A stretch of 31,224 nucleotides of DNA, taken from a virus. The DNA lies in IMG/VR virus record IMGVR_UViG_3300011114_000480, positions 1 to 31,224 of that record. One strand, 5' to 3'. The position numbers and the translations under genes were made by a program. The notes beneath the pieces were generated by a model, which ran no database searches, was not told where the DNA came from, and saw nothing but the letters and a program-made list of their open reading frames with translations. Of the stretch, positions 13,232 through 18,984 are shown one piece after another. Positions within the stretch are counted from its first letter, which is position 1. Every line of letters begins with the position of its first letter.

Positions 13232-13455
13232 CGCGCCTTCTCCCTTTCGCTCGTAATCGTAGCCAGCACAAGGGCAGTCACTTCGATCTTGTCGGTGACA
13301 AGCACAGGATCCTCTGTTGTCTCGTCCCATACTGATACAAAGATAGAGTTGTCTAAGCCTCGTCTGAACCACTCCACCGCATCGGTTACGCTCGCCCCTC
13401 CCCACGCAATATCTCCCTTGCGATCCATTACCTCATAAAAGTTGATGAGTTTCAT
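13228..13455 (-). CDS. Hypothetical protein, 75 aa
   Basis: Reads MKLINFYEVMDRKGDIAWGG, then ASVTDAVEWFRRGLDNSIFVSVWD and a beta-rich end. The mixed alpha/beta pattern is typical of small actinophage accessory proteins; no catalytic motif is seen. It overlaps both neighbours by 4 bases, and GGGCGAGGT lies ahead of the ATG. Confidence 0.7.
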   Translation of the reverse strand: MKLINFYEVMDRKGDIAWGGASVTDAVEWFRRGLDNSIFVSVWDETTEDPVLVTDKIEVTALVLATITSEREKAR

Positions 13456-13625
13456 ACCTCGCCCTTCTTTACTTCTCTGATGAGATTATTTACTGCGCTA
13501 ATCGCGCCTTGAAACTCATAGACAGAGGTATCTGCCCCGTCTTGTTGCTTTAGTAACTTGCGTAGATACTTGCGATACCCCTCTAGGTGTGTAAGCATCG
13601 CCTCTCTTTGTATTGTCTTACTCAT
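13452..13625 (-). CDS. Helical micro-protein, 57 aa
   Basis: Starts MSKTIQREAMLTHLEGYRKY and is predicted almost wholly helical, with a basic first half. AGGAGAAAGG lies just before the ATG. It overlaps the next gene by 4 bases and the previous by 8. No domain is recognised. Confidence 0.62.
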   Translation of the reverse strand: MSKTIQREAMLTHLEGYRKYLRKLLKQQDGADTSVYEFQGAISAVNNLIREVKKGEV

Positions 13626-13785
13626 TACCTTTCTCCTCCCGATAGTTGATTAGGTTTAGTTCGTTCAGGGCATTGACCATACGGATCAGGTTCTCTCCTG
13701 CCCTCTTGCTATCTCCCTCGACCATCTGCTTGACCGCTAGGTCACGGCATAGGTCTGCCTTTGCTTGATAGTATTCCTTGTTCAT
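13618..13785 (-). CDS. Helical micro-protein, 55 aa
   Basis: Starts MNKEYYQAKADLCRDLAVKQ and continues with amphipathic helix NLIRMVNALNELNLI. The ATG overlaps the previous stop by one base (TAATG) and has only a weak ribosome site, so it is probably translated by re-initiation. Unknown function. Confidence 0.6.
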   Translation of the reverse strand: MNKEYYQAKADLCRDLAVKQMVEGDSKRAGENLIRMVNALNELNLINYREEKGNE

Positions 13786-13985
13786 TATCTAATCCAATCT
13801 TGTGCGCCGTGTATCTCACAATCGAAGGAGATAAGTTGCTCCTTCTCGTTGGGGTTCGATAGTTCTGTTCCGCAGTTAGAACAGACCCACCACGCACCCT
13901 CTTTCACTAGCGTATGGTCTTTAGTCCAACCACAGACATCAACACAATCGCAGTTCGCCAATACGTATTCTTTCATCTTACTCAT
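13785..13985 (-). CDS. Zinc-finger protein, 66 aa
   Basis: Cysteines in ANCDCVDVCGW and WWVCSNCGTEL, with a later DCEIHG, give a probable zinc-binding fold. GAGGAGAAGG precedes the ATG. Overlaps the upstream gene by 8 bases and the downstream one by 1. A ribbon of unknown target. Confidence 0.65.
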   Translation of the reverse strand: MSKMKEYVLANCDCVDVCGWTKDHTLVKEGAWWVCSNCGTELSNPNEKEQLISFDCEIHGAQDWIR

Positions 13986-14142
13986 TACCCTTCTCCTCCT
14001 CTATTTGTTTTATTAGATCATCTATTTCAGGCGCATAAGGTCTAGCCTCTGCCTTGCTATCTTCCACACCGCACGCCGTCTCAGCGTGCTTGGTCAGCGT
14101 TCTATCTGAGAAGTTCCAGCCACACACTCCACACTTAGGCAT
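13978..14142 (-). CDS. C2HC zinc-finger protein, 54 aa
   Basis: The start MPKCGVCGWNFSDRT, then LTKHAETAC, gives CxxC...H...C, a single classical-size zinc finger, followed by an acidic helix (EIDDLIKQIEEEKG). AGGAGG before the ATG. Might bind nucleic acid or a host protein; unknown. Confidence 0.66.
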   Translation of the reverse strand: MPKCGVCGWNFSDRTLTKHAETACGVEDSKAEARPYAPEIDDLIKQIEEEKGNE

Positions 14143-14314
14143 TGACTACCTCCTCCGAACAGTTGTGTTCGCTTGGTATGCCATACTCACCGCACGCACC
14201 GCACGCCTCCCATTGGCTTTCGTAATCGGGATCATAAACGCACCCTCTCCCGTGATAGGTCGAGATATGCTCGCCACACCCCACGCACTCATCGTTCTTG
14301 TTGTAGTTGCTCAC
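14135..14314 (-). CDS. Zinc-ribbon protein, 59 aa
   Basis: CVGCGEHIS and ACGACGEYG give paired CxxCGE knuckles about 27 residues apart, with a YHGRGCVYD turn between. The start is GTG, supported by AGGAGG and a 4-base overlap with the upstream stop (GTGA). Unknown function. Confidence 0.66.
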   Translation of the reverse strand: MSNYNKNDECVGCGEHISTYHGRGCVYDPDYESQWEACGACGEYGIPSEHNCSEEVVNA

Positions 14315-14415
14315 TTATTAGCCTCCTCTAGGCACTTGAAACAGACCTTTACCTGCTTCGTATTTTTCCTAACGCTTACTGTCTGAACGCCATAATCAGA
14401 ACAGAGATCACACAT
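14311..14415 (-). CDS. Zinc-knuckle micro-protein, 34 aa
   Basis: MCDLCSDYGVQTVSV...VCFKCLEEANK gives CxxC...CxxC in 34 residues, the minimum size for a zinc ribbon. GGAGG precedes the ATG with good spacing. It overlaps its neighbours by 4 and 8 bases. Tiling and ribosome site support translation. Confidence 0.6.
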   Translation of the reverse strand: MCDLCSDYGVQTVSVRKNTKQVKVCFKCLEEANK

Positions 14416-14575
14416 TAGTTTCCTCCTTTTGATAAAGCAGTTGTGTCGTTTCGTCTAATATCTCCCATACTTTTCCGTGAGTAGTGGGATAGATAGGTAG
14501 TTCTTCTAACGCCTGTTCGTATGACTTGGCATTGACTTCAATTTGTTGTTCTATTTGGAAAACATACTTAGGCAC
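14408..14575 (-). CDS. Hypothetical protein, 55 aa
   Basis: The start is GTG at 14575, chosen for AGGAGG six bases upstream; a longer frame to 14617 has no ribosome site. MPKYVFQIEQQIEVNAKSYE, then an ALEELPIYP segment, resembles small alpha/beta domains in which a helix follows 'NAKSYEEA'. Unknown function. Confidence 0.65.
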   Translation of the reverse strand: MPKYVFQIEQQIEVNAKSYEQALEELPIYPTTHGKVWEILDETTQLLYQKEETNV

Positions 14576-14813
14576 GATCGCCCTCCTTGTTGTAAGCCTT
14601 GTTATAGGTAGCCTCATCTATCTCACAAGCGAGATCAAAGTCGTTCTCGTATCGGTCTTTGATAGCGTCAGGCAGTTCTGCCCACCCTCTCACTATCTCG
14701 TAGCCGTGATCTCTTGCCCAAGTAATAAAAAGGCGATAGCCCTTCCCGTTGTGGGTGATCTCAACCTCTCTCTCCCACTCGGTATCGTTGTGACTTATTA
14801 AGTTGATGTTCAT
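14568..14813 (-). CDS. Hypothetical protein, 81 aa
   Basis: MNINLISHNDTEWEREVEIT leads to GYRLFITWARDHGYEIVRGW and an acidic helix. No Cys knuckle. AGGAGG before the ATG, with overlaps of 8 bases downstream and 4 upstream. Alpha/beta fold with no recognised family. Confidence 0.68.
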   Translation of the reverse strand: MNINLISHNDTEWEREVEITHNGKGYRLFITWARDHGYEIVRGWAELPDAIKDRYENDFDLACEIDEATYNKAYNKEGDRA

Positions 14814-14950
14814 TTGACTACCTCCTCCTTTAGTTTTGCCACGATTAGAGGAACGATCTCATCGTTCCAATACATCTTGGCTTGGTCGCTGATTTCTGCC
14901 TGATACCAAAGGCTAGTCATAGCCTCGTCTAATTCCTGTAACACGCTCAT
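14810..14950 (-). CDS. Helical micro-protein, 46 aa
   Basis: Starts MSVLQELDEAMTSLWYQAEI; predicted all-helical and acidic. GGAGG ahead of the ATG, and 4-base overlaps (ATGA) on both sides. Unknown function. Confidence 0.62.
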   Translation of the reverse strand: MSVLQELDEAMTSLWYQAEISDQAKMYWNDEIVPLIVAKLKEEVVK

Positions 14951-15123
14951 TTGATTACCTCCATAATTCCTTGTTCCTTAGCCTGCTCGTATGTCATTAG
15001 GTCTATGTCCTCCGCAAAATAGCGTAGGGCTTTTTCTTGTGGGTCGCTCACTCCCTCAAATAAATGGGCGTGATCCTCCCCTTGCGTGTCATACTCTCTC
15101 GTTATTGTTACTTTGATTTTCAT
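14947..15123 (-). CDS. Hypothetical protein, 58 aa
   Basis: MKIKVTITREYDTQGEDHAH opens a beta strand, then PQEKALRYFAEDIDLMTYEQA. GGAGGG before the ATG. It begins immediately after the upstream stop. No domain recognised. Confidence 0.63.
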   Translation of the reverse strand: MKIKVTITREYDTQGEDHAHLFEGVSDPQEKALRYFAEDIDLMTYEQAKEQGIMEVIK

Positions 15124-15249
15124 TTACTTTCCCTCCTTATCCTTGATTTCTACCTTACTCAGCACCCACAACACGCCACCAATAATCAGCGCGTAGGTTA
15201 TGACTTGGCCTAATCCGTTGATCCAATTCAGAGAAACGTTAAACATCAT
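15124..15249 (-). CDS. Single-TM micro-protein, 41 aa
   Basis: One membrane span (GQVITYALIIGGVLWVL) is followed by a Lys/Glu tail. Two ATG codons are adjacent; the second, at 15246, has better spacing from GGAG. It overlaps the upstream gene by 4 bases. Second very small membrane protein of this array. Confidence 0.6.
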   Translation of the reverse strand: MMFNVSLNWINGLGQVITYALIIGGVLWVLSKVEIKDKEGK

Positions 15250-15371
15250 TTACTCCAACCCGTTAGTAGATTTGCGGTTATACAATTTGAGCAAGCGTTA
15301 TCTCTCCCCTGCTCGGTGTCAATAGTGAAAACGATTTTTTTCTTTTCACATATAAAGCATTTTCCTATCAT
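15246..15371 (-). CDS. Zinc-ribbon micro-protein, 41 aa
   Basis: MIGKCFICEKKKIVFTIDTE then ACSNCITANLL gives CxxC...CxxC about 20 residues apart. The start overlaps the upstream stop by one base, and the ribosome site is weak, so re-initiation is likely. Unknown function. Confidence 0.6.
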   Translation of the reverse strand: MIGKCFICEKKKIVFTIDTEQGRDNACSNCITANLLTGWSK

Positions 15372-15670
15372 CACGCGCTCACCTCTGCCTTCATCTCCAA
15401 TACACGGCGGGCGATAATGTCAAAGGGGCGTGAGCCTTGACCTTGTAACATCTGAGAGATAAACATTCCAGCGATAGGTGAGATGTTTTCCTCCACTAAT
15501 TCGCTCACCCGCTCCGCTAGTTGCTCCCATTCCTCACGGAGATTATCGGAGATAACCGACATACTGTCTCCCTCCTGCTCCAATAATGAGCGATAGGTGT
15601 CGTAATCATTCTCCGCCACCAATAACCAGTCATTAGCGAATTGCTCCGCGTAGGTTGTTTCTGTTTCCAC
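15371..15670 (-). CDS. Hypothetical acidic helical protein, 99 aa
   Basis: GTG start with GAAAGGATAAG just upstream. The product begins METETTYAEQFANDWLLVAE and is acidic and helical (LREEWEQLAERVSELVEE), with a C-terminal FDIIARRVLEM. An 85-base leader separates it from the previous gene, so it may head a sub-operon. No family recognised. Confidence 0.68.
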   Translation of the reverse strand: METETTYAEQFANDWLLVAENDYDTYRSLLEQEGDSMSVISDNLREEWEQLAERVSELVEENISPIAGMFISQMLQGQGSRPFDIIARRVLEMKAEVSA

Positions 15671-15673
15671 TTT

Positions 15674-15741
15674 CTTATCCTTTCGTTGTAGGTATGAAGG
15701 TCTAAGACCTCCCCTCCCCCTGAGGATAGACTAACCCTCAG
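15674..15741 (-). promoter_or_regulatory. Leader of the 15670 gene: motif plus two inverted repeats
   Basis: Contains the extended ribosome motif (15674-15684), an inverted repeat AGGTCT-A-AGACCT (15698-15710) and a hairpin CTGAGG / CCTCAG (15720-15725, 15736-15741) with a 10-base loop. The minus strand between the two repeats is G-rich. This suggests an internal regulatory point in the leftward operon. Confidence 0.5.
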
Positions 15742-15755
15742 AGGAAAGGCAAGCA

Positions 15756-15920
15756 TCAGGCGTTTATGGCTCTCAGATATTCTCTGAATAATCTCCGCGC
15801 CTCTTTTACGGTGTATCCGTAATACACCTTCGTTTCCAAATAGCCCTGATCGCACATTCCTGAGCAGATAATCGATCCGTTCTGAGGGTTGCGGATCGCG
15901 TTGAATATGATCTCTTTCAT
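15756..15920 (-). CDS. Small conserved-type protein with GYTVKEA motif, 54 aa
   Basis: MKEIIFNAIRNPQNGSIICS, then YYGYTVKEARRLFREYLRA. The Y-x-GYT-x-x-EA-x-x-x-F pattern is common to small actinophage proteins that look like a beta-hairpin plus helix. GAGGGGG before the ATG, and the ATG overlaps the upstream stop. Function unknown. Confidence 0.68.
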   Translation of the reverse strand: MKEIIFNAIRNPQNGSIICSGMCDQGYLETKVYYGYTVKEARRLFREYLRAINA

Positions 15921-16039
15921 TACTTTCCCCCTCTAATCGCTTTTTTCTGATTTTTGCGGGCGCACTTACCGCACACGCCCGCCTTCGTGAATTGTGCGAG
16001 TAGATCACTATCATCTCCGCATTGTTGGCACTTACTCAT
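15920..16039 (-). CDS. Zinc-ribbon micro-protein, 39 aa
   Basis: MSKCQQCGDDSDLLAQFTKA then VCGKCARKNQKK: CxxC...CxxC with a basic tail that could contact nucleic acid. AAAAGGTGG upstream; one-base overlaps on both sides. Unknown function. Confidence 0.62.
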   Translation of the reverse strand: MSKCQQCGDDSDLLAQFTKAGVCGKCARKNQKKAIRGGK

Positions 16040-16197
16040 TATGCGCCCACCTTTTCTGAGATCGCTTTAGCGATAATGTCGTGAGTATCCCAGAGATCGG
16101 GATTTACTTTTTCTCCATTGACTACATCAGAGGCAATTTTGGTGATGAGGTAATTGCGTAGAACTAAGGCTTGAAGGTGAGTTAGTTCGATGTTCAT
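16039..16197 (-). CDS. First gene of the leftward operon, helical protein, 52 aa
   Basis: MNIELTHLQALVLRNYLITK is a hydrophobic helix of a type seen in small winged-helix-like or dimerisation proteins, followed by DLWDTHDIIAKAI. It is preceded by the leader motif GAAAGGATAAG and an inverted repeat. As the promoter-proximal gene it could be regulatory, but no DNA-binding motif is evident. Confidence 0.66.
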   Translation of the reverse strand: MNIELTHLQALVLRNYLITKIASDVVNGEKVNPDLWDTHDIIAKAISEKVGA

Positions 16198-16200
16198 TTT

Positions 16201-16226
16201 ACTTATCCTTTCGAACAGTTGTTCGA
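16201..16226 (-). promoter_or_regulatory. Leader element of the leftward operon
   Basis: GAAAGGATAAGT (minus strand, 16201-16212) directly precedes the first gene and abuts an inverted repeat with 7-base arms TCGAACA / TGTTCGA (16211-16226, spacer GT). The arrangement is the same as at 12209-12238, although the arm sequences differ. Confidence 0.55.
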
Positions 16227-16700
16227 TTTGCTTGTGATCGGCGGTTGCCGATGAGAGAAAAATACCAGAAAAGACAGGATAGGCAAGGCTTATCTAACCT
16301 TTTTTGCGGTTATGTCTGGTCAAACCTTTTGGGCAGTTTTGAGGCAGTTCCGCAAGGATCGGGGGAGAAAGAGGTCTAAACCTTTAGTAGAGGTTGAGGG
16401 TTGAAGATTAGTTGAAAGTTCAACCAATTTGGCGAAAGATCGCAAGGCGAGAGAGATCGCGCCGTGAATTATTAAGAAACGGATCAGAGAATTATTAAGG
16501 GGCAGGGGGCGCAAAATCCTGCCGTTGGTGGTATCGCCCCTGCTCACCCCTATCGGGTATCGCTTACGGGGCTTTTGCCTTCAGAAAAGCCAGCCAACAG
16601 ATAACACAGACCCCCCGTTGATAAACTTAGGCGCAGGGTAGTCTATAGACCACAACTAAATATCTCGACTAAAGCGATCTATTTGTCCATATTTATACCC

Positions 16701-16729
16701 CTATTATCGTGACGTTCGTCACATAATAG
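16701..16729. promoter_or_regulatory. Large dyad, likely operator
   Basis: A near-perfect 29-base inverted repeat: outer arms CTATTAT and ATAATAG, inner arms GTGACG and CGTCAC around TT, broken only by one bulged C at 16708. It lies beside the leftward -10-like TATAAA, so a protein bound here could control leftward and perhaps rightward initiation. The size fits a dimeric regulator site. Confidence 0.6.
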
Positions 16730-16876
16730 AGAAATCACCTATTTTTTCTGCCTTATATATAGTAGGGAGCGAATGCGGGACAGCGCTAGCATTCGCGACC
16801 GTAGAGGGCGCTTCGCTTGGTGCTACGCGCCCGATACCATAACCTACTTACCCCCTCGCTCCTAAGGTCGCTTCGG

Positions 16877-16920
16877 GGTGCTAAAGCACCACGTGTGGTG
16901 CGTGGCACCACTTTTAGTGG
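16877..16920 (+). promoter_or_regulatory. Chain of four mutually exclusive hairpins before the terminase
   Basis: A: GGTGCT-AA-AGCACC (16877-16890). B: GCACCAC-GT-GTGGTGC (16886-16901). C: GTGGTGC-GTG-GCACCAC (16895-16911). D: CCACT-TTT-AGTGG (16908-16920). Each arm is shared with the next hairpin, so A+C or B+D can form but not all. They end about 35 bases before the terminase ATG, placing them in its 5' leader. Resembles an attenuator or riboswitch-like expression platform; no ligand class is recognised. Confidence 0.6.
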
Positions 16921-16954
16921 GGTGTATTGTATCCATTCCACAATCTAAGGAATT

Positions 16955-18829
16955 ATGTCAGCCAACCATAAAAACGTACAAGAAGCAGATAGAGCCAAGA
17001 AGGTAATCCTCCAATCTATTGCTGAAGGCTTGACCATAGAGCAGGCTTGTAAGGTGGCTGGTAAATCCATCAAAGCCTATGAGTACTATCGTAGATCTGA
17101 TCCAGTATTCAAATCCCTAGCAGATAGAACCAGACTTGGTTCCATAGACAAGACCTTTGCAGATACCACAGCCTTAGAACTAGACTTTGTTACCTGGCGT
17201 AAGAAGTACCTCAAAAGTGAGACTTTCGCCCACCAGAAGAATTTTATAGATGTCATAGAAGGTCGTGAACCAGGATGGTTCCACCCCTCTATGAAGTATG
17301 AAAAGGGTACCAACGACAATCGTATCCTGATCAACATTCCACCCAACCACGCCAAGTCCATCACAATCACGGTGGATTATGTCACCTACAAGATTGTCAA
17401 TAACCCGAACTTTAGAGTTCTCATAGTTTCCCAAACCCAGCGTTTAGCGGCTGACTTCCTTTATGCTATCAAGCAGCGACTGACGCATCCAATGTACGAA
17501 GAACTACAGCAGGCATATGCCGCTGGGGTTGGGTTCAATACTAAGACTGCTTCCTGGCAGGCCACCCGTGTCACCTTCGGTGATGAACTACGGGAGTCAT
17601 CTGAGAAGGACCCTAACCTAGAAGCCGTAGGTATCGGCGGTCAGATTTACGGTAAGCGTGCAGATATGATCATCATAGATGACGCAGTGACGCTATCCAA
17701 CGCAAATGACTTTGAACGACAGATCAAGTGGCTCACCCAAGATGTACGCTCCCGTCTCAACCCGACAGGTAAACTTATTGTAGTAGGTACCCGCGTATCA
17801 GCCGTAGACCTCTATAAAGAACTACGGTCCCCAGACCGTTACCCTGGTGGCTTAGTCCCTTGGACCTATCTAGCGATGCCAGCCCTACTTGAAGCACACG
17901 AGGAACCTGATAAGTGGGTTACCCTCTGGCCTTTCTCAGACCAGCCCTTTGATGGACAACCAGAAGATCAGAAGACAGAAGAAGGTCTATGGCCCCGCTG
18001 GAATGGACGTAACCTTTTCAACGAGCGTCAGGCTATGGACGCATCTACGTGGGCGCTGATTTATCAGCAGCAAGATATTTCTGATGATGCAATCTTTGAT
18101 CCTGTCTGTGTGAAAGGCTCTATCGATGGAATGCGAAAAGCAGGTCGATTGGTGCCTGGCAGTCCAGGTCATCCCAAAGACCTCAACGGTTTCAGTTTTG
18201 TTTGTGGACTGGACCCAGCAATGGTCGGAGACACAGCGGCAGTATGTTATGCGGTTGATCGGAACTCTCATAAGCGCTACATTGTGGACGCTATCAAGAT
18301 TACGCGTCCTACGCCTGCACAAATCAGACAACTCATTACCGATTGGACTAACGTATATGCACCATCGGAATGGGTCGTGGAGCGTAATGCCTTTCAATCT
18401 TTTCTCACGCAAGATGAGGGAATTAGGCAGTTCCTCGCTTCCAAAGGAACTATCCTAAGAGAGCACCATACTGGTAATAACAAGTGGGATGCAGGCTTTG
18501 GTGTGGCATCTATGTCCACCTTGTTTGGAACCAAGCAACCTGATGGAAAGCATCACAGAGATAATCTGATTCACCTTCCATCTGACCAGACAGAAAATAT
18601 CAAGTCGCTCATTGAGCAGTTGATTACCTGGTCGCCTACGACCAAAGGCAAGACCGATATGGTGATGGCCTTGTGGTTCTGTGAAATCAAAGTACGTGAA
18701 TGGCTCAACCAAGGTATTCACACAACGCACCATATGAAGAATCCATTTTTGTCCCGCTATGAGCGTGGCAAGAGAACAGTTATCAACATTGATAATTTAC
18801 TAGCCGAACAGGAAAGGCAGTTCATCTAA
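16955..18829 (+). CDS. terL: Terminase large subunit, 624 aa
   Basis: Walker A-like IPPNHAKS at residues 128-135, Walker B MIIIDD at 238-243 and the nuclease-domain start CGLDPAMVGDT (Asp420) identify the DNA-packaging motor ATPase/nuclease. The N-terminal 60 residues (IAEGLTIEQACKVAGKSIKAYEYYRRSD) look like a helix-turn-helix of small-terminase type, so DNA recognition may be partly fused to this protein; no separate small terminase gene is seen. AAGG precedes the ATG at 16955. It opens the rightward head operon and is coupled to the next gene (TAATG). Confidence 0.95.
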   Translation: MSANHKNVQEADRAKKVILQSIAEGLTIEQACKVAGKSIKAYEYYRRSDPVFKSLADRTRLGSIDKTFADTTALELDFVTWRKKYLKSETFAHQKNFIDVIEGREPGWFHPSMKYEKGTNDNRILINIPPNHAKSITITVDYVTYKIVNNPNFRVLIVSQTQRLAADFLYAIKQRLTHPMYEELQQAYAAGVGFNTKTASWQATRVTFGDELRESSEKDPNLEAVGIGGQIYGKRADMIIIDDAVTLSNANDFERQIKWLTQDVRSRLNPTGKLIVVGTRVSAVDLYKELRSPDRYPGGLVPWTYLAMPALLEAHEEPDKWVTLWPFSDQPFDGQPEDQKTEEGLWPRWNGRNLFNERQAMDASTWALIYQQQDISDDAIFDPVCVKGSIDGMRKAGRLVPGSPGHPKDLNGFSFVCGLDPAMVGDTAAVCYAVDRNSHKRYIVDAIKITRPTPAQIRQLITDWTNVYAPSEWVVERNAFQSFLTQDEGIRQFLASKGTILREHHTGNNKWDAGFGVASMSTLFGTKQPDGKHHRDNLIHLPSDQTENIKSLIEQLITWSPTTKGKTDMVMALWFCEIKVREWLNQGIHTTHHMKNPFLSRYERGKRTVINIDNLLAEQERQFI

Positions 18830-18978
18830 TGGCAGCAAAAAAGAAAATGAATGCGTTAGACGCAGCAATTATGAAGGGCAAGACTCTGCCATCTAAGAAC
18901 AAGAAGTATCCTGGCGACAGCGATGTTGGAATCCCAGGCTTCAAGAAGAAGCCAGTAATCAAGGTCAAGAAGAAGTAG
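18829..18978 (+). CDS. Lys-rich micro-protein, 49 aa
   Basis: Starts MAAKKKMNALDAAIMKGKTL and ends GFKKKPVIKVKKK; about a third of residues are Lys. The ATG overlaps the terminase stop, and the portal follows 6 bases later. Highly basic, so it may bind DNA during packaging or be a virion-packed peptide; unknown. Confidence 0.7.
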   Translation: MAAKKKMNALDAAIMKGKTLPSKNKKYPGDSDVGIPGFKKKPVIKVKKK

Positions 18979-18984
18979 GGACAA

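Larger units (their letters stand above)
16227..16954. promoter_or_regulatory. Divergent control region between micro-gene and head operons
   Basis: About 725 bases without a convincing gene. From the left: a weak hairpin GATAGGC-AAG-GCTTATC near 16282; AT-rich blocks with TATAAA (minus strand, 16692-16697) and TATATAT (about 16754); a large dyad at 16701-16729; a hairpin GCGAATGC / GCATTCGC (16769-16776, 16789-16796); a hairpin GGGCGC / GCGCCC (16806-16811, 16827-16832); and the overlapping hairpin chain at 16877-16920. Composition changes from AT-rich to GC-rich near 16770. Both operons must be transcribed from here; no promoter pair fits consensus well enough to name. Confidence 0.6.

Noticed and set aside
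13124-14801. Plus-strand frames across the micro-gene array
   Set aside because: They lack ribosome sites and lie opposite a continuous set of overlapping minus-strand genes with strong start signals.
15705-15725. G-quadruplex on the minus strand
   Set aside because: Only two long G runs and short GG pairs are present, not four GGG tracts.
16320-16547. 75-codon minus-strand frame inside the divergent control region
   Set aside because: No ribosome site, no recognisable protein pattern and isolated from the tiled genes; the region behaves as regulatory DNA.
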